Source: Streptomyces prunicolor NBRC 13075 (lineage in GTDB: Bacteria; Actinomycetota; Actinomycetes; Streptomycetales; Streptomycetaceae). Taken from it: a stretch of DNA of 64,000 bases. The translations under genes and the position numbers were made by a program. The notes under the pieces were generated by a model. That model did not search any database. It had not been told where the DNA came from and saw only the letters and a list, made by a program, of their open reading frames with translations. The stretch covers positions 186,001 to 250,000 of the forward strand of contig NZ_BARF01000034.1 of NCBI RefSeq assembly GCF_000367365.1, written 5' to 3'. Every line of letters begins with the position of its first letter. Within the stretch, counting starts at the first letter, position 1. This document shows, piece by piece, positions 36,508 through 43,774 of the stretch.

Positions 36508-36807
36508 CCCACTTAGCCTGATGACGGCTTCATCTTCGCCGGCTGGGTCGTCCGCATCCCCGCCATCAAGCACCAGACTGGCGCCTCCGCCAGCACCCTC
36601 GGACTCGCCCTCCTCGGCGTCTCCGCCGGCGCCGTCATCACCATGATGCTCACCGGCCGCCTCTGCCACCGCTACGGCAACCACCAAGTCACCGTCGTCT
36701 GCGCCGTGTTGCTGTCCCTCAGCATCTCCCTCCCCCCACTCACCCACTCACCCCTCACCCTCGGCCTCGTCCTGCTGATCTTCGGCGCGGCCTACGGCGG
36801 GATCAAC
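36508..36807 (+). pseudogene. Broken duplicate of the 5' part of the MFS gene at 46791
   Basis: 36523-36807 matches 46890-47174 over 285 bases with, by eye, two differences. 36508-36522 matches the promoter end 46773-46787 with one difference. The intervening 102 bases of the intact gene, including its start codon and first 33 codons, are missing here, and similarity stops abruptly after GATCAAC at 36807. It encodes only membrane helices 2-4 and cannot be functional. It marks the left edge of the accessory island. Confidence 0.85.
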
Positions 36808-36878
36808 AACCCACGAACACAAAGACTCCGCCTCCCCGCGCAGGTTCCGCGTTATACAGGGGCCTGCTACAGCTGGCG

Positions 36879-36995
36879 GTTTCCGCAGCTCAGCGCCCAT
36901 CAAGCACAGCCAAAGCAGGCGCCTTCCAAGCGCTTGGCCGCAGGTTCGAGTCCTGCCGGGGGCGCTTCGCTACACCCCGCGTTTCCGCAGGTCAG
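36879..36995. repeat. Pair of 15-bp direct repeats flanking a tRNA fragment
   Basis: GTTTCCGCAGCTCAG at 36879-36893 and GTTTCCGCAGGTCAG at 36981-36995 differ at one base and lie 102 bases apart on either side of a tRNA-like 3' half. Direct repeats of this kind are found as arm sites or as crossover repeats around integrase attachment sites. Confidence 0.5.
36917..36965 (+). pseudogene. tRNA 3'-half fragment (probable attachment-site remnant)
   Basis: An anticodon-arm-like hairpin (AGGCGC / loop CTTCCAA / GCGCTT) is followed by a canonical T-arm, GCAGG-TTCGAGT-CCTGC at 36940-36956, and an acceptor-like strand CGGGGGC. No matching 5' strand (GCCCCCG) or proper D-arm lies upstream, so this is not an intact tRNA. 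Read literally the anticodon would be UCC. Integrative elements of actinomycetes often carry or recreate the 3' half of the tRNA gene they insert into, which would explain a lone 3' half here. Confidence 0.55.
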
Positions 36996-37051
36996 GTCGG
37001 CTGTAGGGCTTACCGATGGCACTTCCTCTCGTGGCGCGTTGCTCGCGTCAA

Positions 37052-37606
37052 ATGAGCGATGACGTCGACCTGTTAGCGCCCATCGATCGCGCCGCCGACG
37101 AGATGCCCGAGGCGGTCGCCCGGCTCATCAAGGCGTATTCGGCGGCTGGATACACGGTGGAGACGGCCCAACAGACCCCTACCTACAGCCGGTTGAACGT
37201 CATCGATCCGTCCACCGGATCGCAAACCAAGGTGGAACTCGTCGCAGAATTCCTCCGCCATGCGCCCGTCCCCTCCGAGCTCGGTCCTTTGCTCCACCGT
37301 TACGACGTCGCCGCCGGCAAAACCATCGCCCTGTTCACCCGGGCCGAGGCCCGCGACGCCATCGATGTCGACGGCCTGCTCAAGACCGGCTACAGCCATG
37401 AGCGGCTGATCGAACTCGCCACACAGAACGACGCCGGATTCGACCGTCGGATGTTCGCCAACGCCCTCCGCCGTGTGCAGCGCTACACCGACAAGCAATA
37501 CGCCACCTACGGCCTCGACACCCAGGCAGCCGCCGCGCTCCGCCGGCAGTTCAACGACTGGCAACAGCAACTCACCCAGCCCGAATCCGACCAAGATCGC
37601 AGCTGA
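37052..37606 (+). CDS. AbiEii/AbiGii-like nucleotidyltransferase, N-terminally truncated
   Basis: A 184-aa protein. MSDDVDLL at the very start corresponds to the S-x-DxDL acidic part of the nucleotidyltransferase site, and the second half, LFTRAEARDAIDVDGLLKTGYSHERLIELATQND followed by FDRRMFANALRRV, is typical of AbiEii-type toxin subunits. About 30-40 residues that should precede, including the Gly-Gly motif of the nucleotide pocket, are missing, although the frame stays open back to 37016. No antitoxin (AbiEi-like wHTH) gene is adjacent. It is probably a remnant broken when the island formed; a shortened but expressed protein is not excluded. Confidence 0.6.
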   Translation: MSDDVDLLAPIDRAADEMPEAVARLIKAYSAAGYTVETAQQTPTYSRLNVIDPSTGSQTKVELVAEFLRHAPVPSELGPLLHRYDVAAGKTIALFTRAEARDAIDVDGLLKTGYSHERLIELATQNDAGFDRRMFANALRRVQRYTDKQYATYGLDTQAAAALRRQFNDWQQQLTQPESDQDRS

Positions 37607-37971
37607 ACCAGAGTGAAGTCCTCGCGCGCCAGGCAGCGTCGGCTGAGGCGGTCCGGCGCGTCGTCCGAGCCTCGCCGCTGAATCGCCGCCGACGGAAATC
37701 AGGTCGGCCACGGCCCGCAGAACGGCGCGGCTTTCGGCCTCCGTGAGGTCCCTCGACACCTGCTGGGTGTGCTCCCGGATGACATCGTGCGGTCGGAAAC
37801 GGCGTGGTCCGTCGGGGGACTGGACTACGACGGCCAGATGAGCGGTGAGCAGCTCACCCACCGCCATGGGGGTGACCGCCGGGACAGGACGGCTCAAGCG
37901 CCCTGGCGACCCTGTCCGCGCAGGTCAGGGTTTCGGCACGGGCCAGGACGCGCTCACCACCTCACGACCGC
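37607..37971. other. 365-base stretch without a recognised gene
   Basis: On the minus strand a short open stretch around 37690-37890 reads PRRFRPHDVIREHTQQVSRDL and TEAESRAVLRAVADLIS, which has the look of a helical coding remnant, but I cannot assign a family and the frame then runs into the antisense of the AbiEii-like gene. Otherwise nothing is seen. Confidence 0.3.
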
Positions 37972-40900
37972 TCAGGTACCCCGGCGGGCTCGCTCGACGA
38001 TCTCGTCCTCCGTGAGCGGCACATCGTGGTGACTGAGGCAGATCGGCACCTCGATCTTGCTGAATCCGGTCCCCTCGCTTGCGGCGTTGAACATGCCGGC
38101 CTTGAGACCGGCGAGGTTGTCGAGGACCGCGTTCCGCGCCTGGGCCATGGTCTTGGCGGCCTCGATGTGCGCGGGTTGGGTGAGTCGGCCGATGAACTGG
38201 TTCACGGTGTTGCCCAGCGCCTGGTTGTGGATCCCCCTGGGGAGCTGTGAGGCGAGGACTATCCCGAGTCCGTACTTGCGTATCTGGCGGATGAGTTCGA
38301 CCGTGCTGTCCGTACTCGGATTCGATGCACCGGAGGGCACGAAGTTCTGCGCCTCGTCCATCACCAGCAGCCCGCCCAGGGCACGGTCGCCGACCGGGTG
38401 TGCCCTGAACCATGAGAACAAGGTCGCCTGGAGGCGGCTGACGAATTGGGCCGGTCCGTCGCCGGACAGGCCGATGAAGCTGATCACCGAGATACGGGCG
38501 GCCTTCCCCGGCGACGGGATCAGGAGCATTCCGGGATCGGCGGGTGCGCCGGACTCCCCGAACAGCGGGTCGGTCTCCATCGCGGCTTCCAGCGTGTCCG
38601 CCATCTGAACCGCGAAGCGACTGGTCCTGCTGTTCACGATGTCGCTCGGGGGCTCGGCGAGCAGCTCGACGAAGCCGGCCAGGGTCTTGCCGCCGTCGCG
38701 CGCGTACCGTTCGAGGGCACGTTTGAGGACCCCCAGCTGCTGGGTCGCGCGAGCACTGCTGCCGCGTACACCGGCATGTGGCGCGAGTGAGGTCACGGTC
38801 GACCTGACCAGACGGGGGAAGTCGTCCTCGTCGTCAAGGACGGGACCGAAGTCGGGAAGCGGGTAGAAGGAGATCGGACGTCCCCGGTTCAGACCCGGTG
38901 TCCACACCACCACTTCGACATCCGCGAAATAGCGTCGGGCCTCGCGCTCATGGTCGTCCGTCCAGCCCTTCGGCGGGCGCGACCAGGGGTCGCCGAGCCG
39001 TGCGAGGTCGTCGTTCGGATCCAGCACGATCACCGAGACGCCGCGCAGAGCGCACTGCTCCACAAGTCGCTTGATCAGGACCGTCTTGCCCGATCCCGCC
39101 GCGCCCACCACCGCGGTGTGCATCCGGAGTCGTTCCATGGGTATCGCGAACGAACGGCCGCCCCGGACCGTGGTTCCGACGACGATTTCGGTACGAGCCG
39201 CCTCGGCGTCCTCCGGTATGTCCGCCGCATCCGCCGCCACCCTGGAGCCGACTTCCGTGGTCGCGATGCCGAGATGCTGCCGTAAGTCTCCCAGCACCGG
39301 CGCGAAGACCTCGATGCGGGAAGCGGGGCGATCCTGCCGAAGCCATTCGTCCAGGCCTGACGTACGGTCGTCGAGCATGGCCCGGAGGGCGGCCAGGGTC
39401 CGGAGGTCGGCGGCGCCGATCGGTAACGACACGCCGCCCCGCGCCTCGAAGTCGTCCTTGATGCCCTTGGTCTTGGGGCCGCTCGGGTACGGCATGTTCC
39501 GCAGCAGGATCAGCCGGCGGCTCGCCAGGTCGGCCGTCAGGCCGGCCTCCACGGCCGCGTTACGAATCCGGTTCTGGGCGGCGATGGCGTTGTTCGCGGC
39601 GATCGCCCGGAAGGACCAGTGGAATTCGTTCTCGCTGGCCTCGTCCACGACATAGCGCAACCGGGCGTGCAACGCCGCCTTGCGGCCGAAGTCGGTCTCG
39701 ATGGAGAACCGCGTCTCGTCGGCGCCCAGTTCCCTGACCAGACTCCGCAGCCCCGCGCCCAGCAGAGCGGGCATCAACCCGTCCTCGGTCGTGGGGTCGA
39801 GCGGCCCGAGGTCGTCCGCCTCGGCACGGAGCTTGTCGAAGTGCTCCGTGAGGGTGCTCAGGTTGACGGCCCTCGCCGGTGCGGGCGGTGCGGCTGCCGT
39901 GGGCTCTGCGCCTGCCAGGGAGATCAGTTCGGCCACCGTGCCGGTCTGCAGACACGCCTCGATGTGCCTCTGGACCCGGATGAGCAGCCGCCGTGCGGTG
40001 TAACGGTGTGGGGCTTCGGCCAGCGCCGCCGCGGTGACCGGCCAGGTGGGATACCGCGGAGTGAACCCCACCGACTCGTAGGAGGTCCGAAAGCGGCTGC
40101 TGACGATGGCGGCGGCGGTGGCTTCGTCGGGAATCGCGCCGAGCGTCGGCAGAACCTCGAACCGGTCCAGGGCGGACCGGACGGCCGCCCGGGAAATCTG
40201 CTCCCAGGTGTCCTCGTGGCACGCCACGACCATCAGGGTCCGGCGGGCTTCCTCCCGCAGTTCCATCAGGCCGGTGGCGATCTCACTGCTCAGCCGCTTG
40301 GCGGCCCGGCCCTCGCCGGAAGGGACCGACGTCAGCGACGACGTCTCCGCGGCGGACACCAGGGTGTCGAGCTGGTCGAAGGCGAACACCAGCGGTCCGG
40401 CCAGGGCGAACAGGCGCGTCAGATCGCGGAGGACGAGTTGGGCCTGTCGCCCGCCCGGCGACATCCCCCAGGCGGCGCGCTTGTCCCCGTCGTCGTCGTT
40501 GAGCGCGAAGTAGGCCCTGCCGATCTCCACGGAGTCGCCGGTGGAGGCTATGAGCGCCAGCGCGCGGGCCGTGTCCGCGGCCTCGTTGCCCACCTGCCGG
40601 TCGATGGTCCGGATTCCCCGAACGAACGCATCGACATGGGCTCGCGTCAACTCGCGCCGGCCAGTGACGGCGGTATGGGTGTCCGGGTCGAGGCGAGCCT
40701 GGCGCGAAAGCTTGTCGAGCAGGCGAATCAGTTGTTCCTGGCCGCCCTCGTCCTCCCGGTAGAGACTGTCGACGAGACTGTCGGCGGCGCTCTCCCAGAA
40801 GTTCCGGCCGGTGACGAGCTTGACGTAGAAGAAGGAGCCGCCGCGCTCCTGGATCTCGTGGCGGGTCCAGCCGAGCAGATGCGTCTTGCCCGAGCCGCTC

Positions 40901-41088
40901 TCGCCACGCACCACGGTCGCAACCGGCGAGTGGGCGCGCTCGACGGCGCTCATCGCCCTCCCCAGCCGCCGGAACACCTCAGGATGAAGGCCGTCGACGT
41001 GGTAGGAGGTCACCGGTGTCCAGATCTCTTCCTGGGTCAGCGCGGTGTTGATGTACAGCGTCTCCAGGGCGGCGAGTTCCCCGTTCAC
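37972..41088 (-). CDS. Dual P-loop ATPase, ORC/STAND-like plus HerA/FtsK-like
   Basis: A 1038-aa protein, the largest of the four-gene module. The N-terminal ATPase has Walker A GESGSGKT at residues 62-69 and a Walker B-like PLVFAFDQLDTL, in an AAA/ORC-like setting. A middle helical part follows (about 400-640). The C-terminal motor has Walker A VVGAAGSGKTVL near 660, VSVIVLDPNDDLARLGDP, Walker B GGLLVMDEAQNFVPSG near 910 and the sensor-like RKYGLGIVLASQLPRGI, the plan of HerA/DUF87 hexameric DNA-pumping ATPases. GTG 41088 overlaps the stop of the upstream gene as GTGA. With a nuclease three genes upstream, a DNA-translocating restriction or defence role is likely but inferred. Confidence 0.8.
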   Translation of the reverse strand: MNGELAALETLYINTALTQEEIWTPVTSYHVDGLHPEVFRRLGRAMSAVERAHSPVATVVRGESGSGKTHLLGWTRHEIQERGGSFFYVKLVTGRNFWESAADSLVDSLYREDEGGQEQLIRLLDKLSRQARLDPDTHTAVTGRRELTRAHVDAFVRGIRTIDRQVGNEAADTARALALIASTGDSVEIGRAYFALNDDDGDKRAAWGMSPGGRQAQLVLRDLTRLFALAGPLVFAFDQLDTLVSAAETSSLTSVPSGEGRAAKRLSSEIATGLMELREEARRTLMVVACHEDTWEQISRAAVRSALDRFEVLPTLGAIPDEATAAAIVSSRFRTSYESVGFTPRYPTWPVTAAALAEAPHRYTARRLLIRVQRHIEACLQTGTVAELISLAGAEPTAAAPPAPARAVNLSTLTEHFDKLRAEADDLGPLDPTTEDGLMPALLGAGLRSLVRELGADETRFSIETDFGRKAALHARLRYVVDEASENEFHWSFRAIAANNAIAAQNRIRNAAVEAGLTADLASRRLILLRNMPYPSGPKTKGIKDDFEARGGVSLPIGAADLRTLAALRAMLDDRTSGLDEWLRQDRPASRIEVFAPVLGDLRQHLGIATTEVGSRVAADAADIPEDAEAARTEIVVGTTVRGGRSFAIPMERLRMHTAVVGAAGSGKTVLIKRLVEQCALRGVSVIVLDPNDDLARLGDPWSRPPKGWTDDHEREARRYFADVEVVVWTPGLNRGRPISFYPLPDFGPVLDDEDDFPRLVRSTVTSLAPHAGVRGSSARATQQLGVLKRALERYARDGGKTLAGFVELLAEPPSDIVNSRTSRFAVQMADTLEAAMETDPLFGESGAPADPGMLLIPSPGKAARISVISFIGLSGDGPAQFVSRLQATLFSWFRAHPVGDRALGGLLVMDEAQNFVPSGASNPSTDSTVELIRQIRKYGLGIVLASQLPRGIHNQALGNTVNQFIGRLTQPAHIEAAKTMAQARNAVLDNLAGLKAGMFNAASEGTGFSKIEVPICLSHHDVPLTEDEIVERARRGT

Positions 41089-41696
41089 GCCGGTCCGATC
41101 CGCAGCAGGTGGCGGGGTTCGCCGCCGATGTCGACGGCGGCTCCGCGATCCTCGTCGCTGAGCGTGCGCTGGTTGAGCTCGCCCATCAGCTGTACGTCGG
41201 GCTGCTCGATCATCCGGTCGAGTTCGGCGTCGACGGCCCTTCGCGGCAGGTTCTCGAGCCATGGGCGCAGCGCCGACAGTCTGACCCAGCTGCCCGGTTT
41301 CCGGCGGACGGTGAGTTCCGTGTAGGCCGCGCGGATCCAGTCCTCGACGTCGGGCTGGAAGAACTCGCCGAACTTGGTGCCGGAGCGGGCCAGGTACTGT
41401 CCGACGTTGTCCAGCACCGCATAGAGCACCCCGGCCGGAAACTTCGCTCCGTCCGGACGTCCGGCCACCAGAGCGGACTCGCACCAGGTCCGGCCCGCGG
41501 ACGTGAGCTGGTGCGTGTTGACCGCACCGTGCTTCCTGGTCACGATCCGCTCGGCATCCTGGTTCACTCGCCGTCGCACCGCCGCGGTGATCTCCAGGCC
41601 GGCGAGTTCGCGCAGTTCACGGTTGGTCACCGGCCGTGCGACCACCATCAGGGCGAACAGCGATGCATGATCCCGTACAGTCAACTCCGTCGGCAC
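41085..41696 (-). CDS. Winged-helix-like protein of the ATPase-nuclease module
   Basis: A 203-aa protein of no family I recognise. Residues 5-75 (VRDHASLFALMVVARPVTNRELRELAGLEI, then RRRVNQDAERIVTRKHGAVNTHQLTSAG) read as a winged helix-turn-helix. The rest is helical with DVEDWIRAAYTELTVRRKPGSWVRLSALRPWL. The GTG start is preceded by GAGGAGGGG six bases upstream. It lies 30 bases after the 361-aa gene and overlaps the ATPase gene by four bases, so it is translated together with the ATPase. It could be a DNA-recognition subunit or a regulator of the module. Confidence 0.6.
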   Translation of the reverse strand: MPTELTVRDHASLFALMVVARPVTNRELRELAGLEITAAVRRRVNQDAERIVTRKHGAVNTHQLTSAGRTWCESALVAGRPDGAKFPAGVLYAVLDNVGQYLARSGTKFGEFFQPDVEDWIRAAYTELTVRRKPGSWVRLSALRPWLENLPRRAVDAELDRMIEQPDVQLMGELNQRTLSDEDRGAAVDIGGEPRHLLRIGPA

Positions 41697-41726
41697 AGTA
41701 CCCCTCCTCGATGAGCCGAAATGCGG

Positions 41727-42812
41727 TCAGATGTCAGACCCCCGCCTGGGCACCAGTTCCACCCGGCCGGTCATGCTGGACAACTCGCCCATGACGGTGA
41801 TCACCTGCCGTTCCCGATGCGCGGTGATCGCACGGTCGTACGAGGCCTGGTCCGGGAGCCGCACCCAGACGGCCCGCCGGACCAGTTCGGCGTGCTCGGT
41901 GCGCAACTCACCGCGGACCTTGATCCGCCACCGGTCGTTGCCGGAGGAGTCGTCATGCAGCCCCTCGACCACACCGGAGAGCGTCGCGGCACCGGTGGCG
42001 TTGAGGCCGCGAAGCCGCAGGGACGCGGCGTGCAGAAGCGATCCCGAGGTCTCCGGGAACGCGACGACACGTGACGGCACATCGAGTGGCTGCGAGCGCG
42101 CCCACCGGAAGCCGATCTCGAAGGGCTCGCTCCGGTCGAAACCGGAGAGTTCACTGAGCGCCTTGCACAGATCCGCGGAGACGCCGGCCGTGACGGTCTC
42201 GTCGAAGGCCGCGGGCGCGTCGGCCGCCACGGCTGCCTGGGCCGCGCTCACCGCCTCGAGCATCTGGACCAGCACGGCCCGACCGGTGACCTGCTCCCCG
42301 CTCGGGGTTCGGGCCGTCGCGTCCGCCGCCACCCGGATCTCGACGACGTAGCTCCCGGCGCGGGAGGGGCCGAGTTCGGCTGCGCGCAAGAGGTCGCCCA
42401 CCACGCCCGGTTGCCGGCCGGCGAAGGCGAAGTGCGGACCCTGCACGACGGTGCGCGCCGCCGCCGTCAGGAGGTTGCGGACACCCAGCACCGTCTGCGT
42501 ACCCAGGAGCAGCGAGGTGTAGCCGGGGTCGTGGCCGGTGGGAAACGTGCGGAAGGACTGCTTGTCCAGCTGCGGTCTGGCGATCTCCAGGGCGATGTCG
42601 CCCGCCGGCCGGTCCTCCAGCGCGCACAGACAGCGCAGGATCTCCCGTACTCGGCGGTCGTTGTCGCCCATGCCGTCGCGAGCGGGTACCAACACCTCGT
42701 AGTCGCCCGGGTGTTGCCACACACTCGCGCCGCGCCAGCCTTGTGGATCCCGCTCCCAGCCCGTTTCCGCCAGATAACTGGCGATGTCGTCGACCTTCAG
42801 CGGAATCGTCAT
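41727..42812 (-). CDS. Unknown 361-aa protein of the ATPase-nuclease module
   Basis: A protein of no recognised family. The first 75 residues (VDDIASYLAETGWERDPQGWRGASVWQHPGDYEVLVPARDGMGDNDRRVREILRCLCALE) look like a small alpha/beta domain of the kind seen in uncharacterised conflict-system proteins. The middle is alternating strands and helices, and the last 120 residues are beta-rich (LSGVVEGLHDDSSGNDRWRI, then VITVMGELSSMTGRVELVPRRG), resembling an OB-like or beta-barrel unit. No signal, membrane helix, cysteine cluster or catalytic motif is evident. ATG 42812 has GGGGAA upstream and lies eight bases after the DUF4365 stop. It probably is a structural or recognition subunit. Confidence 0.6.
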   Translation of the reverse strand: MTIPLKVDDIASYLAETGWERDPQGWRGASVWQHPGDYEVLVPARDGMGDNDRRVREILRCLCALEDRPAGDIALEIARPQLDKQSFRTFPTGHDPGYTSLLLGTQTVLGVRNLLTAAARTVVQGPHFAFAGRQPGVVGDLLRAAELGPSRAGSYVVEIRVAADATARTPSGEQVTGRAVLVQMLEAVSAAQAAVAADAPAAFDETVTAGVSADLCKALSELSGFDRSEPFEIGFRWARSQPLDVPSRVVAFPETSGSLLHAASLRLRGLNATGAATLSGVVEGLHDDSSGNDRWRIKVRGELRTEHAELVRRAVWVRLPDQASYDRAITAHRERQVITVMGELSSMTGRVELVPRRGSDI

Positions 42813-42820
42813 CGGTTCCC

Positions 42821-43324
42821 CTACCAGTCGGACTGCGTCTCGGCGAGCCGGCGCAGTGAGGCGGCGGTGAGCACGTTCGCTGTCGGAACTCTGACCGGAC
42901 GCTTTCGGCGACGGTCGGGGTCCTTGATCGGCTCCTCGGAACGAAGCGAGACGAAGTAGCCGAGGTGACGGAGCATCACACCGTCGGTACTCATGGCCGC
43001 GTACGCCTGGTTGTCGGCGGGGACGCAGATGACGAACAGAAACCGGGGCACGGTGAAGTCGGGACCGGCGAGCTTGTTGAACTGCCGCTCGTTGAGCCCG
43101 CGGAAGTTCAGGTGGCCGGACGACACGGACGGCGTCGACCATGTCTTGATCTGAGCCTCGACAGTGGGTGACAGCGTCCGTCCGTAGCGGCCGGTGGCGC
43201 GGAACCCGAGGTCGACCCCGTCCGCGTCGAGATCGCCTTGCAGGACGATCAGGCCTGCGGCAGAGGCCAGCACACGGACGTAGTCTTCGCCGAACTTGCC
43301 CTGATGCTGCTTCGCATCGAGCAC
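42821..43324 (-). CDS. DUF4365 PD-(D/E)xK nuclease-like protein
   Basis: A 167-aa protein, first in the module. It opens QHQGKFGEDYVRVLASAAGL and continues with DADGVDLGF and VEAQIKTW. Glu13, Asp38 and the Gln58-x-Lys60 pair form the E...D...QxK arrangement of Mrr-like PD-(D/E)xK nucleases, which is how DUF4365 is classified. The C-terminal half, RFLFVICVP and the KRPVRVPTANVLT segment, is also typical of this family in mobile defence loci. GTG 43324 follows a G-rich ribosome-binding site. A perfect palindrome lies 21 bases upstream. Confidence 0.75.
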   Translation of the reverse strand: MLDAKQHQGKFGEDYVRVLASAAGLIVLQGDLDADGVDLGFRATGRYGRTLSPTVEAQIKTWSTPSVSSGHLNFRGLNERQFNKLAGPDFTVPRFLFVICVPADNQAYAAMSTDGVMLRHLGYFVSLRSEEPIKDPDRRRKRPVRVPTANVLTAASLRRLAETQSDW

Positions 43325-43344
43325 GAAAGCCCCCCAATGTCCCC

Positions 43345-43363
43345 CTACTGTGGCACACAGTAG
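43345..43363. promoter_or_regulatory. 19-bp perfect palindrome upstream of the four-gene module
   Basis: CTACTGTGGCACACAGTAG consists of two perfect 8-base arms around GCA. It lies 21 bases before the first start codon of the minus-strand operon, where a repressor would block transcription or early elongation. It is the only strong dyad in the 450-base divergent region. Confidence 0.6.
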
Positions 43364-43774
43364 TCAGAACCTTACGGCACGCGCTGACAACTGTCAGGGC
43401 CCCATAACGGACCTTCCGACAGGCCTGCGAAACGATGGCCGACAGGCAGCTGTTCATCCCTGATGCGATGCAGGGGCGGGCCTCCGCTCCGGCCGGGTAC
43501 GGACGATGCTGTGGTTGCCGCATATGGCTCGTTCTCCCGTTAGGGAACGACGAACCTCGCCCCTGCTCAACGCAGTTATGTGTCCTAACAACTCTGCGCC
43601 TGACCTCACGTACGGATCAGGTCGAGTCCGTACACCACTTCCCAGAACGCAAGCCCGAGCAGCCCTCCGGTGGAACGGAAGTACGGGAAACCCTGAACGG
43701 ACGCCACGGCTCGGATAGCCTCGTCAACCCTGGGGGCCGAACTGACGTACGGCGCACATCACTTCGGGGGATCC
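43364..43774. other. Divergent intergenic region before the kinase gene
   Basis: About 410 bases without a credible gene. GC content falls around 43500-43630, as expected for promoters. A GGATAGCCT sequence near 43708 could be a -10 element for the kinase gene, but that is a guess. Confidence 0.35.

Noticed and set aside
36841..36970. An intact tRNA gene
   Set aside because: The T-arm and acceptor 3' strand are present but no matching 5' acceptor strand or D-arm can be found upstream.
43506..43718. Short open frames in the region between the DUF4365 gene and the kinase gene
   Set aside because: No ribosome-binding site, no coding-like third-position bias and no recognisable product.
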